Source of the DNA: Bacteroidota bacterium
Lineage (GTDB): Bacteria > Bacteroidota > Bacteroidia > UKL13-3
DNA: 64,000 nt
Assembly: GCA_947460345.1 (NCBI GenBank)
Contig: CANHGM010000014.1
Coordinates: 16,073 to 80,072 of the forward strand
Direction: 5' to 3'
The position numbers and the translations under genes are program-made. Below the pieces are notes generated by a model that did not search any database, was not told the DNA's origin, and saw only the letters and a program-made list of their open reading frames with translations. Positions 43,723 to 51,831 of the stretch are shown here, piece by piece. Positions within the stretch are counted from its first letter, which is position 1. Each line of letters opens with the position of its first letter.

Positions 43723-45948
43723 ATGCAAAAAGAAGATATAAGCGTTGAAACTGCCATTCAACTTGGCTTAAGGCCAGAAGAATTTGAATTAATTATAAAT
43801 ATTTTAGGAAGAAATCCGAACTTTTGTGAATTAAGCGTTTTTAGTGTGATGTGGAGTGAACATTGTTCATACAAAAACAGCATTACATGGTTAAAAACAT
43901 TACCAAGAGAAAGTGAAAAAATGTTAGCTGCTGCTGGCGAAGAGAATGCAGGTTTGATAGATATTGGAGATGGATTGGCTTGTTGTTTTAAAATAGAAAG
44001 TCATAATCATCCTTCAGCCATAGAGCCTTATCAAGGTGCTGCAACAGGTGTAGGTGGAATTAATAGAGATATTTTTTCTATGGGGGCTAGACCTATTGCT
44101 CAATTAAATAGTTTGCGTTTTGGAAATTTAAAAGAAGACAGAACCAGATGGTTATTAAAAGGTGTGACCAAAGGTATTGGAGATTACGGTAATGCTTTTG
44201 GAATTCCTACCGTAGGTGGAGAAGTATATTTTGACGATTGCTATCAAATTAATCCATTGGTAAATGCTATGAGTGTGGGTATAGTTGCACATGGTAAAAC
44301 GGTATCTGCTACAGCTCATGGTGTTGGAAATCCAGTTTATATATTTGGCTCTTCAACTGGCAAAGACGGAATACACGGTGCTGCATTTGCAAGCAAAGAC
44401 ATTACTGAAGATAGTGCTAAAGATTTACCATCAGTTCAAGTAGGAGATCCGTTTTGGGAAAAACTAATATTAGAAGCAACTTTAGAGCTAATAGAAACAG
44501 ATGCTATTATAGGCATACAAGATATGGGTGCAGCGGGCATTACTTGTAGTACCAGCGAAATGAGTGCAAAAGGTGAGCATGGCATGGATGTTTGGTTAGA
44601 TAAAGTTCCTACTCGCCAACCAGGAATGAAAGACTGGGAAATATTGTTGAGCGAGAGTCAAGAAAGAATGTTGGTTGTGATTAAGAAAGGATCGGAGAAA
44701 GAAGTAGAAAAAATTCTTTCAAAATGGGATTTAACATTTGAACAAATAGGTGTGGTAACTGATACTAAAAATATTCGCTATTTTATGAATGGTGAGTTGG
44801 TAGGTGATATTCCTGCCGAATGTTTAGTGTTAGGTGGTGGGGCACCAATTTATAAAAGAGAATATAGAGAAGCTGCATATTTTAAAGAGCTTAACAAGTT
44901 TGATATTAATAGTATTGCTGATATAAGCACTGATGAACTAACATCTTTTGCAAAACAAATATGTGCTTTGCCAAATATTGCAAGTAAAAGATGGATATAT
45001 AACCAATATGATAGCATGGTTGGTACCATCAATCAAATTACCAATGCTCCAAGTGATGCGGCTGTGGTAAAAGTTAGAGGCACTGATAAGTCATTACTTA
45101 TGACTGTTGACTGCAATAGCAGATATGTATATGCAAATCCTACTAAAGGTGCAGAAATAGCCGTTGCTGAAGCTGCAAGAAATATTGTTTGTTCAGGAGG
45201 AGAACCATTAGGTGTTACTAATTGTTTGAACTTTGGCAACCCTTATAATCCTGAAGTTTATTGGCAATTTGTTGGAGCCATTACCGGTATGGGCAATGCC
45301 TGCAGAAAGTTTGGTACACCTGTAACAGGCGGAAATGTTAGCTTCTATAATCAAAGTAGTGATGATAATGCAGTGTTCCCTACACCTACTATTGGTATGA
45401 TAGGTTTGATGAAGACAGATAACAGAATGACCCTAGATTTTAAAAATGTAGAGGATAGAATTTATATTCTTGGTGAAATGAAAAATGATATTAACTCATC
45501 ACAATATTTATCTAAAATAAAAGGAGTTGAACTTTCTCCTTGTCCATATTTTGACTTAGAAAAAGAATACAATTTGCAACAATTGGTAAAAGAAATAATA
45601 AGCAAAAAAGCAGTTACATCAGTTCATGATATCAGTGAAGGTGGATTGTTTGTTACATTGATTGAATGTGCAAAAGTCAGAAATTTAGGATTTTCAATTC
45701 AAACCAATCAATTGTTAGATTTAAGAATAGATGCCATATTGTTTGGTGAATCACAAAGCAGAGTGGTTGTTAGTGTTCCTCCAACTTCGCAACATATGTT
45801 TGAAAATATTGTTAAAGCTTCAACCATACCTTGTATTGAATTAGGAAAAATAACTTCTAATGAAATTTTAATAAATGGAAATAGTTTAGGATTTATTAAA
45901 CAATTTTCAACTATATATGATACTTCTATTGAAACAATAATGAATTAA
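43723..45948 (+). CDS. purL: Phosphoribosylformylglycinamidine synthase II
   Basis: PurL converts FGAR and glutamine-derived ammonia to FGAM, the fourth step of purine synthesis, together with PurQ and PurS. At 741 residues it is the small-type synthetase subunit. Visible motifs are WSEHCSYK (43-50), SHNHPSAIEPYQGAATGVGGI, GGEVYFDD, QDMGAAGITCS and VHDISEGGL. No glutaminase domain is fused and purQ/purS are not in the window. A beta-barrel gene begins 6 bp after the stop, possibly by readthrough transcription. Confidence 0.96.
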   Translation: MQKEDISVETAIQLGLRPEEFELIINILGRNPNFCELSVFSVMWSEHCSYKNSITWLKTLPRESEKMLAAAGEENAGLIDIGDGLACCFKIESHNHPSAIEPYQGAATGVGGINRDIFSMGARPIAQLNSLRFGNLKEDRTRWLLKGVTKGIGDYGNAFGIPTVGGEVYFDDCYQINPLVNAMSVGIVAHGKTVSATAHGVGNPVYIFGSSTGKDGIHGAAFASKDITEDSAKDLPSVQVGDPFWEKLILEATLELIETDAIIGIQDMGAAGITCSTSEMSAKGEHGMDVWLDKVPTRQPGMKDWEILLSESQERMLVVIKKGSEKEVEKILSKWDLTFEQIGVVTDTKNIRYFMNGELVGDIPAECLVLGGGAPIYKREYREAAYFKELNKFDINSIADISTDELTSFAKQICALPNIASKRWIYNQYDSMVGTINQITNAPSDAAVVKVRGTDKSLLMTVDCNSRYVYANPTKGAEIAVAEAARNIVCSGGEPLGVTNCLNFGNPYNPEVYWQFVGAITGMGNACRKFGTPVTGGNVSFYNQSSDDNAVFPTPTIGMIGLMKTDNRMTLDFKNVEDRIYILGEMKNDINSSQYLSKIKGVELSPCPYFDLEKEYNLQQLVKEIISKKAVTSVHDISEGGLFVTLIECAKVRNLGFSIQTNQLLDLRIDAILFGESQSRVVVSVPPTSQHMFENIVKASTIPCIELGKITSNEILINGNSLGFIKQFSTIYDTSIETIMN

Positions 45949-45954
45949 ATTAAA

Positions 45955-46620
45955 GTGAAAAGAAATATACTATACACAATTTTTTTTTTAGTAATAAGCC
46001 TTCATGTAAGTGGTCAATTTCTACAACAAAATTATCAAATGAAAGAAAAAAGCATTTCTGCTGGAAGTTATAGTTTGTTTCATTTCAAATCTCCTGGTGC
46101 TACTACTGGTTTTCAGTTTAAATATGCATGGTTGAATGGTATAGAAGGTGTTTCAGGGTTGAGTGTAGGTTTTACTTTCCCTAAATCTATGTCAGATACT
46201 TTCACTGCTTTTAATACCACCCCAGGTAGTTTGCCTGCTTCTGTTTTTAGTACTGTTGATTATCATTTTTCTCAATTCAACTTTCAATATCATTATAATT
46301 ATTATATTTTAGAAACACAATACGATGATGCATTAGCTTTTTATATTTCTGGAAGTTCAGGGATTATTTTATATAACTATGGAAGAGTAACTCAAATAGA
46401 TAGAAATAGATTTAAATCTGATTACCAATATAAAAGTGCTGGATATTCAATAATGGGGAGTGTTTCGTGGGGAACACATTATCAATTTGGTGACAACATG
46501 AGGGTTGTTGGCGAAACTGGTCCTTTTTTATATAAAGAAAAAGAGTTGAAATTAAGAGGAGAGCCCATCGATTGGAGAATGGGTTGGGGTTTGATGTTGG
46601 GAATAGAGTTCGGGTTCTAA
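45955..46620 (+). CDS. Predicted small outer-membrane beta-barrel protein
   Basis: A 221-residue exported protein beginning at a GTG 6 bp after purL. The signal peptide MKRNILYTIFFLVISLHVSGQ is followed by alternating aromatic strands (FNFQYHYNYYIL, SIMGSVSWGTHYQFG) and a terminal Phe (GIEFGF) typical of outer-membrane barrels. No family name is certain. Eight consecutive C bases lie just behind the stop codon (46631-46638). Confidence 0.68.
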   Translation: MKRNILYTIFFLVISLHVSGQFLQQNYQMKEKSISAGSYSLFHFKSPGATTGFQFKYAWLNGIEGVSGLSVGFTFPKSMSDTFTAFNTTPGSLPASVFSTVDYHFSQFNFQYHYNYYILETQYDDALAFYISGSSGIILYNYGRVTQIDRNRFKSDYQYKSAGYSIMGSVSWGTHYQFGDNMRVVGETGPFLYKEKELKLRGEPIDWRMGWGLMLGIEFGF

Positions 46621-46772
46621 AAAAAGAAATCCCCCCCCTAATCAGAAGAAGTTTTTCTTAATAAAGAAAGCTGAATTCTAGAAAAGTATAGAAATATTAG
46701 GTTTAAAAAAATTTGCTAGAATAATCATATAGTTAGCGGTCAGCTAAAAACAGTAATCAATAAAAAAGCAAA

Positions 46773-47405
46773 ATGAATATAACAATCATAGGAGCCTCGG
46801 CTGGAATAGGATTAGAAACAGTGAAAAGAGGATTAAATAGAAATCATTCGATAACAACCCTTTCTCGATCCGAAATCCAACTAGAAGAGAAAAACTCTTT
46901 AAAAATGATACTTGGTGATGCAACTCATAAAGCGGACCTTTTAAAGGCAATCCAAGACGCAGAGGCACTAATTATAACTTTGGGGACAAGCAAGAATATG
47001 AAAGCCACTACCCTCTTTTCAGATTTCGCTAAATTGATTGTGGATTTACATAAAGAGAAAAAAATAGAAATCCCAGTTATTTTCGTGACCGGATTTGGAG
47101 CTGGAGAAAGTAAAAATTATGTTCAGTGGGTTGTCAGGTTGTTTCTAAAATACATGTTAAAAGACGTATATGCCGACAAAACTAAAATGGAAGAAATTAT
47201 CACTGATTCCGATATGAATTGGACAGTTGTGAGGCCAGGACGGCTATTAGACAGGGAATTGACAGAAAAATACCGTATTGAAAACACATTATTCAAAGGA
47301 ATTAATATAGGCGGAATTAATAGAGCTGACGTAGCGGACTTTTTAATAAAACAAGCAGAAAAACAAACGGAATTAAAAAAGTACATTGCTATATCTGAAA
47401 AATAG
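46773..47405 (+). CDS. NAD(P)-binding oxidoreductase, atypical SDR/NmrA-like
   Basis: A 210-residue protein beginning with the Rossmann signature IIGASAGIG, then GDATHKADL, ALIITLGTS, VIFVTGFGAGES and WTVVRPGRL, as in flavin-reductase-like or SDR_a5-like NAD(P)H-binding proteins. It has no signal peptide. It stands alone between 152 bp and 494 bp of non-coding DNA. A large inverted repeat directly downstream and slightly different codon choice (fewer TATATA words, more AGA/GGA) hint at acquisition as a cassette. The enzymatic reaction is unknown. Confidence 0.8.
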   Translation: MNITIIGASAGIGLETVKRGLNRNHSITTLSRSEIQLEEKNSLKMILGDATHKADLLKAIQDAEALIITLGTSKNMKATTLFSDFAKLIVDLHKEKKIEIPVIFVTGFGAGESKNYVQWVVRLFLKYMLKDVYADKTKMEEIITDSDMNWTVVRPGRLLDRELTEKYRIENTLFKGINIGGINRADVADFLIKQAEKQTELKKYIAISEK

Positions 47406-47432
47406 GAAATAATAAAAGCCGAACCGATAACA

Positions 47433-47558
47433 GCACTTACAAGAAATTGGCGGTTCAGTGGTTAAATGATCCCGATAGCTATCGGGATTGTGCTTCGTAT
47501 CAAATTCAGTGGTGGCAGACAGTTTTCGTCTCCGAAATCGCCAACTTCTTGTAGCTGC
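47433..47558. repeat. Large imperfect inverted repeat enclosing a 20-bp palindrome
   Basis: Arms 47433-47452 and 47539-47558 are complementary at 17 of 20 positions. Between them lie the perfect palindrome ATCCCGATAGCTATCGGGAT (47469-47488) and a direct repeat TTCAGTGG (47454-47461 and 47505-47512). The folded single strand would be an extended cruciform-like hairpin. It begins 27 bp after the stop of the lone oxidoreductase gene. Together with 47559-47884 it makes up the 494-bp gap before ribH, in which no gene was found. It could be a recombination site or a mobile non-coding repeat. Confidence 0.7.
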
Positions 47559-47723
47559 AAAACGTCAAACTGTCTGAAAAAAAAATGCACCCAATTTTAA
47601 ATAAGTTATTCGGACTCCTATCTTTGAAAAATAATTATATTGAAATCTCAGATCGTTGTTTCTGAGTTTTTAGAGAGACTGACGTTATAAATATTACACA
47701 AATAATAATTATAAAATAAAAAT

Positions 47724-47749
47724 CCCGATAAAATAAGTATTCTATCGGG
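47724..47749. repeat. CCCGATA/TATCGGG hairpin
   Basis: CCCGATA (47724-47730) and TATCGGG (47743-47749) form a hairpin with a 12-nt spacer. The arms are the same words as in the 20-bp palindrome at 47469-47488, so this is probably a second member of the same small repeat family. A-rich and T-rich flanks would also suit a terminator. Confidence 0.55.
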
Positions 47750-47884
47750 TTATATTATTTGCCTGGCAGGGCCCCTGTATAAATTATTTACAAAATGAAT
47801 GATATTATAAACGATGACCTTTAAATGCAACAAATGGTTGCTTTTTTATTCTTAATTTATTAATTTTTTTTTATACGATTCATT

Positions 47885-47892
47885 TATTTTTG
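47885..47892 (+). promoter_or_regulatory. -7 element TATTTTTG of ribH
   Basis: A perfect TAnnTTTG match. Transcription would begin about 47899, one base before the ATG, so a leaderless ribH mRNA is predicted. There is no room for an FMN riboswitch in that leader. Confidence 0.55.
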
Positions 47893-47899
47893 TATCCTT

Positions 47900-48376
47900 A
47901 TGTCAACATATACCCCAGTAGCCTTATCAGAAAAGTTAATTGTTCCCAACGTTCATTCCATTAAAATTGGGATTGTAACAGCTGAGTGGAATAAACATAT
48001 TACTAGTGTTTTAAAACAAGGAGCTATAGAAACATTAGTTGACCAAGGAATTCTTAAAGAAAATATTATATGTAAAGAAATTCCCGGAAGTTTTGAATTG
48101 CCACTAGCAGCTCAATGGCTTGCTCAAAAAGAAGAAATTGACGCTATATTGTGTTTGGGTTGTGTAATTAAAGGTGATACCCCGCATTTTGAATATGTAT
48201 GTCAAGCAGCTACTGATGGAATATTGCAAGTAGGATTAAAATATAATAAACCAGTTATATTTGGAGTAATCACAACCAACAACGAACAACAGGCTAAAGA
48301 TAGGTCAGGTGGGATTTTGGGGAATAAAGGCAGTGAAGCAGCAATTACAGCTTTAAAAATGTTGATGATTAAGTAG
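47900..48376 (+). CDS. ribH: 6,7-dimethyl-8-ribityllumazine synthase
   Basis: RibH makes lumazine, the direct precursor of riboflavin. The 158 residues match the family. Motifs include the substrate-binding EWNKHIT, GSFELPLA, GCVIKGDTPHFEYVC with the catalytic His, and FGVITTNNEQQA. No other rib genes are adjacent. It converges with tadA with 5 bp between the stops, so the terminator of one may lie in the other gene. Confidence 0.96.
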   Translation: MSTYTPVALSEKLIVPNVHSIKIGIVTAEWNKHITSVLKQGAIETLVDQGILKENIICKEIPGSFELPLAAQWLAQKEEIDAILCLGCVIKGDTPHFEYVCQAATDGILQVGLKYNKPVIFGVITTNNEQQAKDRSGGILGNKGSEAAITALKMLMIK

Positions 48377-48381
48377 GATAA

Positions 48382-48858
48382 TTATCTCAACTTCTTAAAA
48401 AAATCTTTTAATAAAGTTTCGCTTTCTTGTATTAATACTCCTTGTGTTAATCTAGTCTTTGGATGTAATAATCTTTGATTAACTGTAGTAAATCCTTTTT
48501 TGGTATCATTTGCAGCCCAAACCAACCTTCCGAGTTGAGCCCATGCAATGGCACCAGCACACATCACGCAGGGTTCTAGGGTTACATATATAGTACATTC
48601 GGTTAGATATTTTCCTCCAATGGCTGATGCTGCAGCAGTTATTGTTTGCATTTCTGCATGTGCAGTTACATCAGTTAATGTTTCAGTTAAATTATGGCCC
48701 TTCCCTAATATTCGTCCGTCACCAATTATAACACAGCCTACTGGCACTTCATTTCTATCAAATGCTTTTTTAGCTTCTTTTAAAGCTTCATTCATCCAAT
48801 ATATATCATCGGAATTTGGTTCTGTGTAGTTATAATTGTGCAGCAATTGAGAAGTCAT
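48382..48858 (-). CDS. tadA: tRNA-specific adenosine deaminase
   Basis: TadA deaminates the wobble adenosine of tRNA-Arg to inosine. From ATG 48858 the protein has 158 residues, the usual length; a longer frame to 49092 only adds residues antisense to rsmA. Zinc and proton-shuttle motifs are HAEMQ and EPCVMC. The C-terminal helices (LLHPKTRLTQGV, FFKKLR) are typical of TadA rather than guanine deaminase. Its start codon is 16 bp from that of the divergent rsmA; the CAAATTTG at 48870-48877 may serve as its -7 element (7 of 8 matches). Confidence 0.93.
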   Translation of the reverse strand: MTSQLLHNYNYTEPNSDDIYWMNEALKEAKKAFDRNEVPVGCVIIGDGRILGKGHNLTETLTDVTAHAEMQTITAAASAIGGKYLTECTIYVTLEPCVMCAGAIAWAQLGRLVWAANDTKKGFTTVNQRLLHPKTRLTQGVLIQESETLLKDFFKKLR

Positions 48859-48874
48859 TTTAATAACAGCAAAT

Positions 48875-49645
48875 TTGAGTAAAGATAAGGTAAAACCCAA
48901 GAAATATTTAGGGCAGCATTTTTTAAAAGATGAAAACATTGCAAGAAAAATTGCTGAGTTGCCTTTGAATTGTGGATATAATGGGCCATTATTAGAAATT
49001 GGTCCCGGTATGGGAGTACTTACCAAATATATTTTACCAAACCATTCATTAACTTTGTGTGAAATTGATTCAGAATCGGTTGTATATCTCAAAAAACATT
49101 ATCCTCAGGTACCAATTATAGAAGGAGATTTTTTAAGGTTAAATATACATGATTATTACCAAGAACCTTTTGGAGTCATTGGAAATTTCCCTTATAATAT
49201 TTCGTCACAAATTATTTTTAAAATTTTAGATGACAAAGAGATGGTTCCATTTGCTTGTGGTATGTTTCAAAGAGAAATGGCTAAACGAATAGCATCACCT
49301 CATGGATCTAAAGAATACGGAATTATCAGTGTGCTTACACAAACATACTTCGACGTGACATATCATTTCACGGTAGACGAAGGAGTTTTTCAACCACCTC
49401 CCAAAGTAAAATCAGGCGTTATTTCTCTAAAACGAATTGCAAAACCTGATATTTTAGATGAAAAACTTTTTAAAAACATTGTTAAAACTGCCTTTAACCA
49501 ACGCAGAAAAACTATGAGAAATAGTCTTAGAGGTTTGGTAGCAGATGTTGAATTTTTAAAAGATGAAATCTTTAACAAGAGACCTGAAGAAATTTCAGTT
49601 TCACAGTTTCATCAATTATCTAATCAGATTTTTAATTTGAGATGA
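48875..49645 (+). CDS. rsmA: 16S rRNA dimethyladenosine transferase
   Basis: RsmA (KsgA) dimethylates two adjacent adenosines near the 3' end of 16S rRNA. The 256 residues start at a TTG. This start is supported by the family N-terminus VKPKKYLGQHFLKD lying only six residues in, with no ATG available. SAM-binding motifs are LEIGPGMGVLT and the terminal EGDF; the catalytic motif is GNFPYN (NxPY class). Its stop overlaps the aroB start (ATGA), so the two are translationally coupled. Confidence 0.95.
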   Translation: MSKDKVKPKKYLGQHFLKDENIARKIAELPLNCGYNGPLLEIGPGMGVLTKYILPNHSLTLCEIDSESVVYLKKHYPQVPIIEGDFLRLNIHDYYQEPFGVIGNFPYNISSQIIFKILDDKEMVPFACGMFQREMAKRIASPHGSKEYGIISVLTQTYFDVTYHFTVDEGVFQPPPKVKSGVISLKRIAKPDILDEKLFKNIVKTAFNQRRKTMRNSLRGLVADVEFLKDEIFNKRPEEISVSQFHQLSNQIFNLR

Positions 49646-50637
49646 CACCAATTTACGCCCAATCAGACTTATCAGCTTTTGTTAAAAAGTATACTGAGAT
49701 TTTTATATTGGTTGATGAACATACCTTTACCTATTGTTACCCACTTTTGGAAGATGTATTTAACTCGCACTATGTCATAAAAGTACATTCAGGAGAAGAA
49801 TATAAAAACATAGAAACTTTTTCTATAATAGTAAATGAATTGCTTGAAAAAAAAGCAACAAGACAAGCACTATTTATAAACCTAGGCGGTGGTGTTATAA
49901 CTGATTTAGGCGGTTTTGTATCGAGTAGTTATAAAAGGGGTATTGATTTTATAAACATTCCAACCACATTGTTAGCCATGGTAGATGCTGCCATTGGAGG
50001 TAAAACAGCTTTAGATGTACAGCTATATAAAAATTGTATTGGTTCTTATTATTGGCCACAAGCTATTTTTATGTGTCCTGATTTTTTAGATACATTGCCT
50101 ATCAGGCATATAAAAAGCGGTTTGGCTGAAATGTTGAAGCATGGTTTAATAGCAAGTTATGACCATTGGAATCAATTAAAAAGTATTTCTGAATTGACAG
50201 AGATAAAAAAACATATATCTCATTCGGCTCAAATTAAAAGTAACATAGTAGAGCAAGATCCAAATGAAAAAAGCATTCGTAAAATGTTGAATTTTGGACA
50301 TACCATAGGGCACGCAATAGAGAGTGTTTCTTTACTATCTGCAAAACCATTGCTGCATGGTGAAGCTATAGCAATAGGTATGTATTTAGAAACAAAAATT
50401 TCACATATATATTCCCAATTATCGCTTGATATGTTAAACGAGATTGAAAAAGTGTTACACCTACATTTCGGAGAACTTATATACACTACTTTCCCATTAA
50501 ATGACCTTTGGAAATACATGTTGAATGATAAGAAAAATGACTCGAACTCAGTTAATTTTACTTTGCTTACAGAAATTGGGAATGCTGAGATTAACTATCA
50601 ATTGTCATATCAAGAGATTGAAAAAGCATTGGCATAA
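49642..50637 (+). CDS. aroB: 3-dehydroquinate synthase
   Basis: AroB closes the first ring of the shikimate pathway, using NAD and a metal ion. The 331 residues are slightly short for the family (about 340-360). Motifs include NLGGGVITDLGGFVSSSYKRG, IPTTLLAMVDAAIGGKT and the metal-binding NFGHTIGHAIE, with the later HGEAIAIGM. It is coupled to rsmA through an ATGA overlap and ended by a hairpin at 50639-50666. Confidence 0.94.
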   Translation: MTPIYAQSDLSAFVKKYTEIFILVDEHTFTYCYPLLEDVFNSHYVIKVHSGEEYKNIETFSIIVNELLEKKATRQALFINLGGGVITDLGGFVSSSYKRGIDFINIPTTLLAMVDAAIGGKTALDVQLYKNCIGSYYWPQAIFMCPDFLDTLPIRHIKSGLAEMLKHGLIASYDHWNQLKSISELTEIKKHISHSAQIKSNIVEQDPNEKSIRKMLNFGHTIGHAIESVSLLSAKPLLHGEAIAIGMYLETKISHIYSQLSLDMLNEIEKVLHLHFGELIYTTFPLNDLWKYMLNDKKNDSNSVNFTLLTEIGNAEINYQLSYQEIEKALA

Positions 50638-50638
50638 A

Positions 50639-50666
50639 AAAAGCCCTATTTTTTAATAGAGCTTTT
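50639..50666. terminator. Intrinsic terminator between aroB and the Asn/Gly-rich gene
   Basis: A 12-bp stem with one mismatch (50639-50650 with 50655-50666) and a T4 loop, with A-rich and T-rich ends. It lies between convergent genes and can serve both. Confidence 0.8.
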
Positions 50667-50683
50667 AGTATATATATGTGATT

Positions 50684-51169
50684 TTATTTTCCGAAAAGGT
50701 TTCCAATCATATTTCCAATTCCACCAGAGTTTCCTCCAGAAATTCCGCTGATGATTGAATTTATATCTAAATTTCCTCCACCTATATTGCTCATGATATC
50801 TTTTAAATCAAAGTTGCTATCATTGGGGTCATTGGTTTTGTTTACAAACTTATCAATGATGTTTGGCACTAAAGAATTAGATATATTAGACGATTCGTTT
50901 TCATCAATATTTAATTCTCCTGTAAGTTTGCTTTTTACTTGATCGATAATGTTTGACACAATTGGATTATCTGTATTGCTAGTGTTCGCATTAAATAAAT
51001 CCATAATACCATTTAAATTTCCTCCTGAAACTGCATTACTCAAAACATCGGTAATACTTGTAGCTGTTGCATAAATTGCTTTTTCATTATTTTCATTAGG
51101 GATGGCATTATTATTTATAATAGCATCACCAGCATTTTCCCTTATAAGGTTAATTAAGTTTTCTAACAT
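50684..51169 (-). CDS. Asn/Gly-rich small protein, possibly DUF937-like
   Basis: A 161-residue protein without a signal peptide or membrane helix. An N-terminal part (about 1-70) is a repetitive-looking small helical domain. The chain is rich in Asn, Ile, Ser and Gly and ends in GNSGGIGNMIGNLFGK. Segment LSNAVSGGNLNGIMDLF recurs loosely as LKDIMSNIGGGNLDINSII, suggesting an internal repeat. It recalls DUF937/YidB-type proteins, but this is not certain. It begins 1 bp after the stop of the Lys-rich gene, so the two are coupled. Confidence 0.65.
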   Translation of the reverse strand: MLENLINLIRENAGDAIINNNAIPNENNEKAIYATATSITDVLSNAVSGGNLNGIMDLFNANTSNTDNPIVSNIIDQVKSKLTGELNIDENESSNISNSLVPNIIDKFVNKTNDPNDSNFDLKDIMSNIGGGNLDINSIISGISGGNSGGIGNMIGNLFGK

Positions 51170-51170
51170 A

Positions 51171-51656
51171 TTATTTTTTGTCTTCAGAAATATATGTTTT
51201 ATTCCCGTTTGAGTTTATATAATAGCGACCACCTCTAGGGCCTTCATAAATAGTTCTGCCTTTGTCATCTTTACCTACAGTTTTATCATCTTTGTCTTTG
51301 TTGGTAGGGTTTGAAACTTTTTTAGTTTCTTTTTTAACTTCCTTTTTCTCTGTTTTTTTGGTTTCTTTTACTTCTTTCTTCTCTGATTTTTTCTCTGCTT
51401 TATTTTCTTTCTTTTCAGTTTTCTTGTTGGTTTTAGTTTCTTTCTTTTCTTCTTTCTTTTCTTTTTTATCTTCTTTTTTCTCAGCCTTTTTGGTGTCTTT
51501 TTTCTCTTTTTTATCTTCTTTCTTCTCCGCTTTTTTTGCTTCTTTTTTCTCTTTTTTAGGTTTTGCTTGTAGAGGTAAATTTAAAGATTCAGCATTGATG
51601 GCATTTGTAAATATGAATAAAATTACTACAGCCCAAATTGTTTTAATTGATTTCAT
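51171..51656 (-). CDS. Secreted Lys/Glu-rich protein with PBCV-type basic adaptor motif
   Basis: A 161-residue protein with a signal peptide (cleavage near residue 22). A region of about 100 residues is built almost wholly of Lys and Glu with Asp and Thr (KKEDKKEKK and AEKK units) and is probably an extended charged helix. The C-terminal ~35 residues contain GRTIYEGPRGGRYYINSNGN followed by KTYI. This resembles the PBCV-specific basic adaptor domain known from chlorovirus proteins and found scattered in bacteria. Its job here is unknown; binding to nucleic acid, polysaccharide or the cell wall is conceivable. It is coupled to the Asn/Gly-rich gene. Confidence 0.72.
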   Translation of the reverse strand: MKSIKTIWAVVILFIFTNAINAESLNLPLQAKPKKEKKEAKKAEKKEDKKEKKDTKKAEKKEDKKEKKEEKKETKTNKKTEKKENKAEKKSEKKEVKETKKTEKKEVKKETKKVSNPTNKDKDDKTVGKDDKGRTIYEGPRGGRYYINSNGNKTYISEDKK

Positions 51657-51814
51657 TGTTTATTTAATTGAATTATGATTTTTACGTCATCAAAAATAAA
51701 CCCATTTTTAATTATATTTTAAAAAAAAGATACTTTGATTTCTTTTTCATTTAGTATGAAGTATATAGGTTTTGATACTAATAAATATATAGTTAACATT
51801 TAAGCAAATTAAGT

Positions 51815-51822
51815 TATTTTTG
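51815..51822 (+). promoter_or_regulatory. -7 element TATTTTTG of the lipoprotein gene
   Basis: A perfect TAnnTTTG match with a predicted leader of about 3 nt. It excludes the in-frame TTG at 51820 and supports ATG 51832. Confidence 0.55.
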
Positions 51823-51831
51823 CATAAATAT

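Noticed and set aside
46631..46638. Run of eight C as a phase-variation tract
   Set aside because: It lies in the non-coding region just after a stop codon and is not in a recognisable promoter spacer, so slippage would change no protein.
47433..47558. Canonical integron attC site
   Set aside because: The structure is attC-like in shape, but neither a proper RYYYAAC nor a GTTRRRY core box is found at the arm ends, and no integrase is in the window. It was kept only as a cassette hypothesis.
47820..47899. FMN riboswitch ahead of ribH
   Set aside because: The -7 element lies directly before the ATG and there is no conserved RFN-like sequence upstream.
48859..49092. N-terminal extension of tadA by 78 codons
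   Set aside because: It is antisense to rsmA, has no deaminase homology, and the normal TadA N-terminus begins at 48858.
51262..51678. Plus-strand Ser/Phe/Leu-rich frame of 138 codons
   Set aside because: It is the complement of the AAA/GAA/AAG codon run of the Lys/Glu-rich protein, so its hydrophobic look is an artefact.
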